This document shows positions 38,284-48,730 of a stretch of 60,000 nucleotides of DNA, piece by piece. Source of the stretch: Bolinopsis microptera (taxonomy: Eukaryota; Ctenophora; Tentaculata; Lobata; Bolinopsidae). Positions within the stretch are counted from its first letter, which is position 1. The number at the start of each line of letters is the position of its first letter. Below the pieces are notes generated by a model, which was not told the DNA's origin, ran no database searches, and saw nothing but the letters and a program-made list of their open reading frames with translations. Location: positions 8,275,720-8,335,719 of the forward strand of contig NC_087080.1 in the NCBI RefSeq assembly GCF_026151205.1, read 5' to 3'. The position numbers and the translations under genes were made by a program.

Positions 38284-40317
38284 AGGACCAGTTAACTGAA
38301 AAAAAAGTTATCCTCATATTTTGACAGATTGTGACAAATAGCAAACTAAGCAACGAGTCGAAATTCCTAAATCTCTAACTGCTCTCTAACGCGTGTAAAT
38401 AGCGTTTGTATTATTTTGGCGATGACGTCATAAAGTCCCTCTTGCGCGCAGAGTAGCTCGTGAGACTGTATTTTACAGGTAAAAAATGGACATAATACAA
38501 TCTTTTCCCCCGAATAACTCGAAAAGTAAGTAATTTAGGGTACATGTTGCTTCATAAGTTGTATATAAACATGGCCATTCTGCACAATTTGCACACATTC
38601 AAAAACCTTTAGGGCCTTCATAGCCCAATTAACCAGATACCCATAGTTTTGCATGATTTCTGGAACCGAAAATCAGTTTTTCGCCAATAACTAAAAAAGT
38701 AAGCACTTTAAGGCATATGTTTGTTCGTAAGTCATATATTAATATGCTAATTGCGGTTCTTTTGCATCCTGTCTGAAGACTCCATCACGATCATATCGAA
38801 AATGGGCTTAGCACCACGCCCAAAATGGTTTTTGGCGAATTTATCGAAAAGTAAGGATTTTAGGCCATGTGTTGCTCAATAACTCCTATATAAATATGCA
38901 TATGCGGCTTCGTTCAAGCCTATTTTGAAGTCTCTACGACCTTCAGAAGCAAGGGGTCGGTTACGTTATTGGGTCAATATGGGCGTGGCCCTCCTGGGTT
39001 TTCTCCACGGTCAAAAAAATGTCTCCAAACGAAAATCGTTTAATCATAACTTCGGGAAGGTCTGTGCAAAGTTTCGTGAGTATTAGAACATTTGCAGGTT
39101 CATTTCCATAAATGTCCATAAATGACTGGACTACACAACTTTAGAGTTGACTTTAGAGAAACTCATAAGTCATTTATCTCAAATTAAGCTGTTAGTGTCC
39201 ATGATCAACCTCTGGCGACAATGTTTTACGTGAAATGTAAAAATCAGGAGTAATATAAAAAAGGTATTTTTAGATTAAAGTGCTAGCTCATAGGTTTAGA
39301 ATTGTATAGATTAACGTTGGTCATTTAGCCATCTAACAATCGATCGTGCCGTAATATATAGCCAGAGAATAATACAATAGGGTCTTGGAAATTCTATAGT
39401 TGTTCAGTGGGTCGATCGACTGAACACGTTTGCACTTGGTATTTAAACTTACCAGTAGTTTATTTATGTTATGCACCGATGATAATGCAATTAGGATAAC
39501 AACTAGGTAAGCCGGAAGTCTAATTCAAAACACACCTCACACCGTACACACCTCCAATCAGTAATTTTACTATTTGGTAGACCGGGTATTTTGGCGGGAA
39601 TTCTGTTCCCACGGCACTGTTCTGATAGAAGCTACTTCTACTAATGGTCCCAGAGGAACGGCCGTATAGTAGCCAGACTTCTTGTCTCCTGTACTGGCAG
39701 ACACTTGCAGATTAAAGTTAGAAATTTCGTTTGCTATAAATATAATTGCTCTCGGAATTGAACAAACTCCTACTTATCTGTATCCTTTCTAAATTCGTTA
39801 GAGTTTCATGGACTGGGGAAAAATAATCGGTACAGTCTCCCTGCTTGTGTAATTAAGCAATGAAAACAATCCAAAATTATCACATTATATGACATAAGTT
39901 GTAATAGCAGAAACTTTCTAACCGTACATTCACCCGCCACTGTTCAAGAACCTATATCACTGTTTAAAATCATGACGTGAGCACTGTACATCCAATCAGC
40001 TATTCCTTTAGTTAGGATGATAGCCAAAACTATAAGGATTTTGGAGAACTAGGGTAATAGTCATAATTCTAAAATTTGAGTGAGTTACACGTGTTTTATT
40101 GACGATGATAAACATTTGTAATGTAAATTACGCTATGAAAGCGCGCACTGAGGGACTTTATGACGTCACGAGGCCACAGCTTATTATTGCAATAACACGC
40201 GTTACACGTACGCTAGAGAGTTGGTTCTTTCGGCGATACGATTCTTTACCAGTTTGTCACAGCTGATTTAAATCTTAGCCAAATTGGAGACTACAAATTT
40301 TTCAGTTAACTGGTCCT
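38284..40317. mobile_element. 2.03-kb non-autonomous element with TTAA target duplication
   Basis: The terminal inverted repeats are AGGACCAGTTAACTGAAAAA at the left and its complement (CAGTTAACTGGTCCT) at the right, directly flanked by TTAA on both sides (38280-38283 and 40318-40321). Further inverted blocks (GATGACGTCATAAAGTCCCT) lie inside. TTAA duplication is the hallmark of piggyBac-type insertion. No transposase frame is present. The interior has three degenerate roughly 145-175-bp direct repeats starting near 38520, 38693 and 38838 (GAAAAGTAAG..). Confidence 0.8.
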
Positions 40318-40524
40318 TTAATTTAGGGATCAAGGATACTGACCAGGCCTTTTTTTAGTTTTACCGGATTTTCATTTAATTGGGTCTGAATATTTATAAA
40401 TATGTAAATTTGTCGCCATACCATCTTTTATTCAGAAAAGGAAAATTTTAGTTTTACCGTGAAGTCGTCGACGGTCTTTATAACAAATAGTTGAAACAAA
40501 TATTTTACGAGTATCACCTGTTAA

Positions 40525-42505
40525 CCTTACCTGGGGACCTCAGGCTATTATGTTCATAAACATTGAACATATGAATAGAGATTCGGCGGAATGACAGGCT
40601 GAGCGCGGCCCAGTAACCGTTAACCGTGAATTTAAGTTAATGGTTAAGAAGTTATAACTCTGAAATTATCCATTAATTTTGATATCACATACTGATACCG
40701 CATATTGTTTATAATTATATTAAACCATTACACGGCCAATAGCCATGATCTCATTTGGACAAATGCTGTTTGATTTACTTTGTTAATAAAACATTGTTCC
40801 ACATTCTCAATTCTTGATTCCCAGAATACCTTACTCGTAGAGGTCTAACTTCAAAAATAAATGAGGTAGAAACGTCCATGGTTTTCAAAAAAATGTTCGT
40901 TTCGTAAAACTAAGGTTACCTCCCCAGGAGGAAAATTTAAGACAACGTAGTTGTTGCTAGTTATCTCAAAATCTTCAGAAAAGTCTCATTTAATTTTGGG
41001 CCGCAGATCAAAATGCAAAAGTTTGCAGCAATAACTTCCCAGAAAACCTTACCGCCTGCTGGGCTTGCTAGAGGTGATAGATTTTCAACAGCACGTTTGG
41101 CGTCGCGCGTCACACCGAGTTTACCTTTCACACGCTGCATTTAGTTTAGTAGTCATGACAACGACATGACTTTGCAAAGTTTAAAAGCTGCGATCTTTAA
41201 TTTAGCCGAAAATCAAACTTTTCGGTTTAATTCAAAATCTAAGTTGTCCCCAATTGTGCTCCTGGGGAGCCTCCTTTAAATTTACGAGAGGGACATTTTG
41301 TTAAAAACCGGAAGGTTCTATTTATTTTACTTTTGGAGATATTCCCCGGCCGGTAGGGTTTGCTGGGTTTGCGGAGTCCTGTCCTCTGATTGGCTGAATT
41401 GTGTCACGCGTGCTGGCTGCTTGAAAATTGGAATGTGGCACGCATGCAAATCACGTAATGTCGCGCGCGAGGTCAAGCCGTATGTTTAAATTAAATTACC
41501 ACCTCTAGTAACACCGTCAGCCAGTATATTATACTTATAATAACTTTTGCTGGGTTCTACATTGTAGCGTGATCTGCAGTGATGCGTTACTGAGCTGAGC
41601 CGCGCCACACATCCAATATGCAATTAAATACCCAGCAGACCTTACTGGCTGGCGATATTACTACAGGTGATCGCCTCTTCACAGCTTGTTGAACTCCGCG
41701 CGCGCTCGTTAGTTCATTGCATTTGCACGCTTCAATTATTCCGAAAATGCAATTTCAAATTTCCGCTCGATCCTACTGTACTCACTACTAAATCGCTCGC
41801 CCAAATTTTAAGAAAATTCTTGTGAAAAGGCCCTTTCGGTATGAAATTAGTCTAGATCGGTGTATTTTTGGAAGCTGATTCCGAATCACCCCCCATGACG
41901 TAGGGTAAAAATGCTTCCCTGGAGAGTTATGGGCAAAAAACCATTTTGGTCACGTGACAGGCTAGTAAAACATGAATTCGATTGTTTAGTGTTTAGGGCT
42001 CGGCACAACCGTTACCCTAACCCGGCCGTTAGGGTAACAGTTGTGGTAAGGGTTATGGATAGCTTCGGGGTTATGGTTAGGGTTGGGATTAGGGTTTATG
42101 TAAAACCGTTTTGTACGGCTGCAATACCATAAAAACCAAAGTCACGTGGAATTTTTGGGCGAGTGAATTAGTAAGAGCCTGCAATTTCACCACGTACCAC
42201 GTGATACGATTCAGCCAATCAGTGCCGATAACAAGAATCCGCAAAGTTAAAGCTGCGCAGTTTTATAAGGCCTAAAATATAACTTTTGGCGATAGTTCAA
42301 AATCTACATTGCATTGTTTTAAATTTTCCTCCTGGGAAGGAAACGTTATTTTTACAAGACGAACATTTTGTTGAAAACCAGACGTTTCTATCTCTTTTAT
42401 TTTCGAAGTTAGGCCCCTACTTACTGGGCCGCGCTCAGCCTGTCATTCCGCCTAATCTCTATGTTTATGAACGAACATAATAGCCTGAGGTCCCCAGGTA
42501 AGGCC
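40525..42505. mobile_element. Composite fold-back region
   Basis: The ends are inverted copies of about 90 bases: TACCTGGGGACCTCAGGCTA at the left and its complement at 42478-42495, each followed by a GGCGGAATGACAGGCTGAGC block. A second inverted pair (about 40860-40945 against 42300-42420) and a third, direct copy at 41255-41350 share GTTTTCAACAAAATGTTCG or its complement and CTCCTGGGGAG. A 400-bp MITE is nested inside. No ORF is recognisable. Confidence 0.7.
41780..42179 (+). mobile_element. 400-bp inverted-repeat element (MITE), copy 1
   Basis: It begins ACTAAATCGCTCGCCCAAAT and ends with the imperfect complement (GGGCGAGTGAATTAGTAAGAGCC). The interior contains GTTAGGGTT/TTAGGG words and TAAAACCGTTTTGTACGGCTG. 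It is about 88 percent identical by eye to the copy at 44027-44400, in the same orientation. The target duplication is not clear here. Confidence 0.8.
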
Positions 42506-43485
42506 CCTACCAGTAAGGTTTCTTGGGTATTGCTTCTCGCTAGATTCTCTTCGTTAGATCGACGAAATTGGAAATGCGCTACTGGGCTCGCCGAGCAACG
42601 AAGAATGAAAAATGGACATCATCAATTAAGATTTTAGAATCATAGAATGTCGGGCTGTCTTTTTGACGGATGATACAAGTCCAAATTTCTTTGAAGTAGC
42701 GCGCGCCATTATTTCTTCTCGAAAAATTGACCTGAGGCAAGTACGTGCATAAAACAAAGTAGCGCGTGCCATGCCGACTCAATCCATCTTCTATTAAAAA
42801 GCTTGATTGATTGAAGCTGTCTTTAAACGGATAATAACAGATAGTGTTTTATATGTTATATTACTTATAGAGCTGAGTACGGAAATAACTTTTATATTAT
42901 CATGAGCGAACACATCGCGTCGTAAAATTTACGATCAGAATCGAAATAATTCAAGAAAACAACAATTTCAAGAAAACAACAATTTTATTTAGTATCAGTT
43001 AAAGCAGACAAAAACATATTTTATATATATAACTAGTGCAAACTTTAGACCATATATCTTAGGGGACTTGGAGTAGCAAGAGAGTGACCAGAAAGTATAT
43101 GTATACTTTTACCAAAAATACGTCGAAATGAATCCAGGGTGATACAGGATCTGAGAGTGCAGACCATAAAGTTTACGCACCCACCCTTGCCACCTGAATT
43201 CTTGGTTGGAAAGACAATTATGCAAAATTGGTCGTTTATACTCCAAGTCCCTTTGTTAATAGAAGTAGTATTATTTATGTCTGGAATTAGCTTCATTCAA
43301 TTATAACAATATCAATATAATCAATATTAATATCAATATCAGACTAAACTATCAAATAAATAAATTATCAAATATCAATTATTAATTCACTCTGATTAAA
43401 AAGTTATAAATTAGGATATCTAATATTTAAGAATTACAACTACAAGTTGTTAAAAACGCCCAAAATAGATCTGAGATATTTTCAG
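42506..43485. other. Unassigned repeat-rich DNA
   Basis: The segment at about 42690-42780 (AAGTAGCGCGCGCC..TTCTTCTCGAAAAATTG..AAGTAGCGCGTGCC) resembles the interior of the fold-back element at about 1830-1905. The rest is AT-rich with no gene recognised. A 20-base direct duplication with AAGAAAACAACAATTT is at 42953-42985. Confidence 0.5.
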
Positions 43486-43559
43486 TCTGTAGTACAATAA
43501 TGATAGCAATAGTTTAAATTATGTTATGTGCTGTGTGCTGTGCTGCTGCAATTAGATTA

Positions 43560-44026
43560 AATTACTGTAACTTAAAATTGTTTGGAGTCCAAGTCTCTTT
43601 TAAGTCAGCAGCCTGTGATTGTATTAATAGTGCTTTCGTTCTCAATTTTATCAAGTTAATGGAAGTTTCTAGACAATTGCTTGAAGTTAAAATTTTTTTA
43701 TATGAACAGTGTTCCAAAGCTTGGCTGCATTAAACAAAAAGGTATTTGATTTATTTAGAAGAATAACTGTTAGACTCGTTGCACGGTTTGAAATGTTGAT
43801 AGCCTCATAAAGGGAGTATGGGCAGTGGTACTTGATAATCTTAGAGAATTCTAAAATACAGTGATATTTATACAAGTTTTGAGCCGTAAGAATTTTTAAC
43901 CTATTAAAAATGGGTTTCGTATGCTCTTTTTCAAAATGTTTATGGCCTAGTATTTGCATGCCATATGGTCTAGTTCTTGCACATGTTGATTGTTTATCTA
44001 GATATGAGTCGAGATCACCAAAAAGG
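43560..44026 (-). pseudogene. LINE RT C-terminal end, beyond the MITE
   Basis: The minus-strand frame continues the LINE after the MITE: LFGDLDSYLDKQSTCARTRP, then GHKHFEKEHTKPIFN and NAAKLWNTVHIKKF. After a frame break it continues with LIKLRTKALLIQSQ and ends WTPNNFKLQ. The continuation from RILFG on the other side of the MITE is exact. Confidence 0.82.
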
Positions 44027-44400
44027 CGCTCCTACTAAATCGCTCGCCCAAATTTTAAGAAAATTCTTGTGAAAAGGCCCTTTAGGCATGAAACTGATCT
44101 AAATCGGTGTATTTTTGGACGCTGATTCCGAATCACCCCCCATGACGTAGGGTTAAAATGCTTCCCTGGAGAGTTATGGGCAAAAAACCGTTTTGGTCAC
44201 GTGACAGGCTATTAAAACGTGAATTCGATTATTAAGGGCTCGGGTTAGGGTTAGGGTTGTGGTTAAGATTATGGATAGCTTCGGGGTTATGGTTAGGGTT
44301 AGGGTTGGGATTAGGGTTTATGTAAAACCGTTTTGTACGGCTGCAAAACCAAAAAACCAAAGTCACGAAAAATTTTTGGGCAAGCGATTTAGTAAAAGCC
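44027..44400 (+). mobile_element. 374-bp MITE, copy 2, inserted in the LINE RT
   Basis: It is flanked by the 9-bp direct repeat CCAAAAAGG at 44018-44026 and 44401-44409. The terminal inverted repeats are about 30 bases (CGCTCCTACTAAATCGCTCG at the left; the complement reads GGCTTTTACTAAATCGCTTG at the right). The interior has several TTAGGG and GTTAGGGTT words. A 9-bp duplication suggests Mutator/MULE-type mobilisation. Read through, it gives a meaningless Asn-Pro repeat tail to the RT frame. Confidence 0.9.
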
Positions 44401-45626
44401 CCAAAAAGGATTCTTATACAGTGCTTCTGTGTGATAAAAAGACTATCATTTGACCGTTCTTTGAGGACAACTCCCCAAACACTTATACCATAACTTAGAT
44501 GTGATTCAAATAGAGCATTATATATTTTTAAATATAGTTCAGCAGGTATCGAGTGCCGAATTCTACAGATTGCACCAGTCATGGACCTCAGTTTTTTACG
44601 GATGTAGTGCATGTGGGCAGACCAGTTTAGCTTACTATCTATAACAACACCTAAGAATTTGGTATCCTTGACTTTAGTGATAACCTTACCATTGATGAAT
44701 ATTGATCTAGATTCATTTAGCAGGGTAGCAAATGGTCTAGTCCGTGCACAAATGTCATCATATTCAGAGGCAGGTTTAAAATGGATGTAGCAGCATTTTG
44801 ACATGTTGATATGAAGTAGATTACATTTCATATAAATCGAGACATGTTTAAGCACTAAGTTGGCTTTTTTGTATGTTGCTTCTCTAGACGGTCCTGATAT
44901 GAAGATATTAGTGTCATCTGCAGCATAAAGTACAAATTTCACTTCACTGTCTGAAAAACAGTTTACTATATCGTTCATATACAGTAGGAAGAGTAATGGC
45001 CCTAGAATTGACCCTTGAGGAACCCCGAATTCCACATCCATTGTTTCTGATGGTACATCGTTATACATCACATACTGCTTTCTGTTAGTCAAGTAGCTTT
45101 TTAGTAAAGTTAGTGCTGTGCCCCTAATACCATAGGAATTTAGCTTGCTTAGAAGAATATTGTGATCAAGGGTGTCAAAGGCTTTGCTCAAGTCAATGAA
45201 TATGCCTAGGACATGTTTATTGCTAGCCAGGGACTTTGTAACAGAGTCTATAGATTTGTGTAGAGCATGGGCGGTAGAATGGCCTTTTATAAATCCAAAC
45301 TGCGAGTCTGTTAGTACACCTTTAGATGTGAAGAAATTATAGAGCCGTTTGTAAATGACCTTCTCGAAAATTTTTCCAAATAAAGGTAATATTGATACAG
45401 GCCGATAATTTTCAATACATTCCTTATTGTCTTTCTTGTAAATAGGAATAACTTTACCAGTTTTAAAAATACTTGGGAATGTTCCACTTTGTATACATAT
45501 GTTGTAAAGCCTAGCCAAGGTACCAGCGATGAGCTTTGCCGATTTTTTACAACGATTATAGGTATAGTATGTCACTTGCCTTGCCCTTTTGAAAATCTCT
45601 GATGACCTCGATAATCTCATCTTCAT
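44401..45626 (-). pseudogene. LINE reverse transcriptase domain
   Basis: The frame carries the RT blocks in order: VIPIYKKDNKECIENYRPVS, ILPLFGKIFEKVIYKRL, LTDSQFGFIKGHSTAHAL, the FIDLSKAFDTLDHNILL block, GVPQGSILGPLLFLLYMND, then VLYAADDTNIF and FLGVVIDSKLNW. The first and last catalytic Asp motifs are present. The last reads YAADD rather than the usual Y/FADD. The domain is interrupted downstream by the MITE at 44400. Confidence 0.9.
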
Positions 45627-46520
45627 TAGTTTCTTCTAGGTATATGGAGTCGGACACTGAATTAGACATGAATTGAGCAAATGATTCTACTGGTTCCAGA
45701 GAAATACTATTGTTCGACAATACATTTCTATTGAGATTGCTTGCAAGAGATGTAAAGTATTCACAAAATTTGTTAGCAATTATTCGTCTGCAAGTAATTC
45801 TCTGGCCATCTATGACAAAATCGTCCTAACATCTAGACATATTCTTACCACGGAGTTCATTGATAACTTCCCAGGTCTTTTTTGAGTTCATGCTGTACTT
45901 CTCGAATTTTCTAGTATAGCACATAGCTTTTGCCATATTTATTGAGTTTTTGAGAAACTTGTCGAATTCCTTGTAGCAGATGTGCTTGTTTTGATCCCCG
46001 TCAGGTAGTTTTAATGTACAAGTCTTCTTCCATTCGAAATACAACCTAGCTTTCTTGTCTATGGAATTAATTAGCCCCTGGGTAATCCAAGGGTTAGTTA
46101 TGCTGTTGCGTTTAGTGGTTCTAGGAGTAAGAAGTTTGCAAGACAAATCTATCTTTTCTTGAAATAACTGCATGAAAGAGTCAAATGTGTCACAGCTGTG
46201 CTGGAACCTATCTATATCGTTTTCTATTTCAAGACAGAGCTTCTCTAGGTTAGCATTACTATAGTCGTAGTGTATGGTAATTTTGTCTGGTGAATCAGGT
46301 TTAGGCACCGAGTTAGGGGGAAGCTCAACAAGAGTGAATACAGGGTGATGGTGGGAGATATTATCAGATATCACACCAGAAATAAGGGATTGGTCTACTA
46401 CATTGGTGTGGATATTGTCGATACAAGTCCTGGAACAGCCAGGCATTTGGTGTGTTGGTACTGATATGGTTGGTGTGAAGCCGTTGTTGAATATTATTTC
46501 TTGGAATTTGTCCTCTGATT
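45627..46520 (-). pseudogene. LINE endonuclease C-terminus and EN-RT linker
   Basis: From 46520 downward the frame reads SEDKFQEIIFNNGFTPTISV and CSRTCIDNIHTN, the conserved end of an AP-type endonuclease (S.+ID.I.TN, then SDH..V-like IS.HHPVFT). A linker with NPWITQGLINSI and KKTWEVINEL follows, as is usual between EN and RT. A TAG at about 45826 interrupts it and the frame continues as DDFVIDGQRI toward the RT. Confidence 0.82.
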
Positions 46521-47842
46521 TTTTTAATTTTTTTTATCTAAATCTTTTCAAACAATACATAATTATACAGAATTGAATGCTTCTAAATAAACCCAGTTAT
46601 AAAAGGAGAAAACCGATATAGCCCTAATATCTACTATCCCAGTATGAAACCCAAATTATGTATTGAAAGAGGGGTGACCAAAACACAGTAGTGTGCAGTA
46701 AGAAATACCACACCCGCAATAACATTGGGCCCTAGCAAAAAATTAATTAATCAATGAATTAAAACATATAATATTGTACTTATAGAAAATATATCACTCT
46801 AAAGGCTCCTTCTCCGAGCTAATGACTCTAAAGTTCCTGATAACATGAACTTTGTCAGGCTCTGCTGTCCTTTTATTGAGTAGTTGGTCGACAACTTTCT
46901 TGTAGGCCATCCTGTTTGCAGCTGATCTATCTGGAGTAATGTAAACTGAACTAAACCCGTCTACATGTCTTAGTAGCTTAGTCTTGCTCAAGATGGTTCG
47001 AGCTTGATCTGAGCTTGACAAAATGAATTTCACTGGTCTGACTCGTTCACTAGTGTCCTTTCCAACTCGTTTACATCTCAAAATTTTCGGTTTTTCGTTG
47101 AGATGGTCCAACAAAATACCAGATACCTTAGCATCCAGGTTCTCCTCAGTCTCTGGAAGCCCAAAGATAATCAGACTTTTACTTCGATCCTCTTCTAGGG
47201 AAATTCTTTTCACCGCAGCTTGGATCTTCTTTGGTGCAAAGGCGTTTTTGCATGTGTTTTTCAAAAGAGACGAAAAGGTTTTGATCTCTTTCTGAGCTGC
47301 ACTTTTCATAGTTCCAATCTCATCATCCTTCTTCAAAGCTAACTTCTCCTGCAAATCACTGATTTTAGCCATATCTTCTTCTTGCTTAGAGAGCAACTTC
47401 TCTTGTAGTTCTATGATTTTAGTCGCATCTTCTATTTTTTCTTTCCTGAACATTCTGTTGTCGTTAGCTGTTTCTGTGGCGGATCGTAACAATGGACCAC
47501 AAAAATCGTTCAGCAAACAGCAAACTGTCTCTAACCATTCTGATAACCTTTCTCTAGGCACACTTCTCTGGTTCAGTTTATCAAACCGCACATCATCGTT
47601 GTGTTCAACTCCGATTTTACTTCTAATCTCCTTGAAAATACTTTCAGTCGCCATGTGTATCTGATTCACATATTCCGTAAGAAACTGGCCATTCACGACC
47701 ATATCATCATCTAATATATCCATATGTTCATTCTGTAGCGGAAGAGGCATCGTACACGTTGTACAGAAAATGTACAAACAATGTATACAAATCTACAAAG
47801 CCAGCGAGATAATTCAACGCGCACACAGAAATACTCAAATTA
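46521..47842 (-). mobile_element. ORF1-only LINE-like element inserted in the endonuclease
   Basis: The LINE frame ends with LLYNK at 47843 and resumes with SEDKF at 46520 with nothing missing, so the 1.32 kb between is an insertion. On the minus strand it has a 5' leader of about 90 bases, one ORF (47750-46794), a 3' region of about 270 bases and an A-rich end (AAAAAAAATTAAAAAAA). No endonuclease or RT is present. No clear target duplication was found. Confidence 0.75.
46794..47750 (-). CDS. LINE ORF1-type protein (coiled coil plus RRM-like domain), copy 1
   Basis: An intact frame of 318 codons from the ATG at 47750 (MPLPLQNEHMDILDDD); an upstream in-frame ATG at 47777 is also possible. It has a charged heptad-like coiled coil (KIIELQEKLLSKQEEDMAKI), then an RRM-like nucleic-acid-binding region starting EEDRSKSLIIFGLPE, with RVRPVKFILSS and VYITPDRSAANRMAYKK. 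This layout matches ORF1 proteins of invertebrate CR1/L2-type LINEs, which bind element RNA. It is open throughout although it sits inside a dead LINE, so it is a younger insertion. Confidence 0.8.
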   Translation of the reverse strand: MPLPLQNEHMDILDDDMVVNGQFLTEYVNQIHMATESIFKEIRSKIGVEHNDDVRFDKLNQRSVPRERLSEWLETVCCLLNDFCGPLLRSATETANDNRMFRKEKIEDATKIIELQEKLLSKQEEDMAKISDLQEKLALKKDDEIGTMKSAAQKEIKTFSSLLKNTCKNAFAPKKIQAAVKRISLEEDRSKSLIIFGLPETEENLDAKVSGILLDHLNEKPKILRCKRVGKDTSERVRPVKFILSSSDQARTILSKTKLLRHVDGFSSVYITPDRSAANRMAYKKVVDQLLNKRTAEPDKVHVIRNFRVISSEKEPLE

Positions 47843-48730
47843 TTTGTTATATAGTAGTGTTGAAAGTATTAAAACTGGAGATGGGTCTTTCAAAATGTTG
47901 ACATTGAAATCACCAAGAATGTATACTTTTTTGCCATTCAATTTTGAGAGAATACGTTCATATGCTTCGTTGAACAGTTCAAGTGATGCGTTCGGGGGAC
48001 GGTAGATAACCCCTACAACAGTTGGGTCTTGCAAGCTAGTGATAGATACAAATAGTGATTCTATGTGTTCATTACAGAGAGATAAGCCAGTAATCTTGTT
48101 AAAGTTAAGGGAATCGTGCAGGTAAAGACACACTCCTGACCCTTTACTCTTGAACTGGTTTTTCTTTTGACAAAAGTAACGTGATTGATAACAGGAGGAG
48201 TATCCGTTAAGCTGATACAGGGCTCCATTTTCGGGATTGGTGTTTGTTTCTGCAAGGCCGATAACAGAGAATTTGTGGTCGATACAAGACAGCTCAACTG
48301 CAAAGTTGTCAAAGTTGGATGCATTTCCATCAATGTTAAGAAATAATTTGGACAAATATTTAACTGAATTTTTAGGTAGGATGGTGGCATTCAACTCTTT
48401 TATGGAGAATGTTTTGCAATTTTCAAGAACCTTTGAGCTATTGTAGATAGATTCTATATAATTGACTGGCTCATCATCAATGAGGCCATTGTTTGCAAAG
48501 TGGGGAGCTTGGTAGAAAGGGTTGTACCGAACAATATCATTGGCATCAGTGCATATTCTGCAGTATGTTCCATCTCGAAATTTGACTATGTTATCATCAG
48601 TTTTGCATTTTTTGTGCATTATTTTGTCACACATCTGACAAATTATGAATGGATGTCCAGCACGCACAGGTCTATTGCAGCAGCAGCAAATTTCGCATAT
48701 TAGTTTTGTTAAATTGTATGTTCTGATCAA
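47843..48730 (-). pseudogene. LINE PHD finger and N-terminal endonuclease
   Basis: The frame starts with a Cys/His array of PHD-finger type: CEICCCCNRP, FIICQMCDKIMHKKC and GTYCRIC. An apurinic-endonuclease-like domain follows: LFLNIDGNASNFDNF (an N.dG-type start), FSVIGLAETNTN (the catalytic Glu block), GSGVCLYLHDSL and VVGVIYRPPN, then YILGDFNVNIL (the GDFN block). It ends at LLYNK, where the ORF1-only insertion begins. Confidence 0.88.

Noticed and set aside
44232-44330. Asn-Pro repeat tail on the RT protein
   Set aside because: It is read-through into the MITE with TTAGGG words, not part of the LINE.
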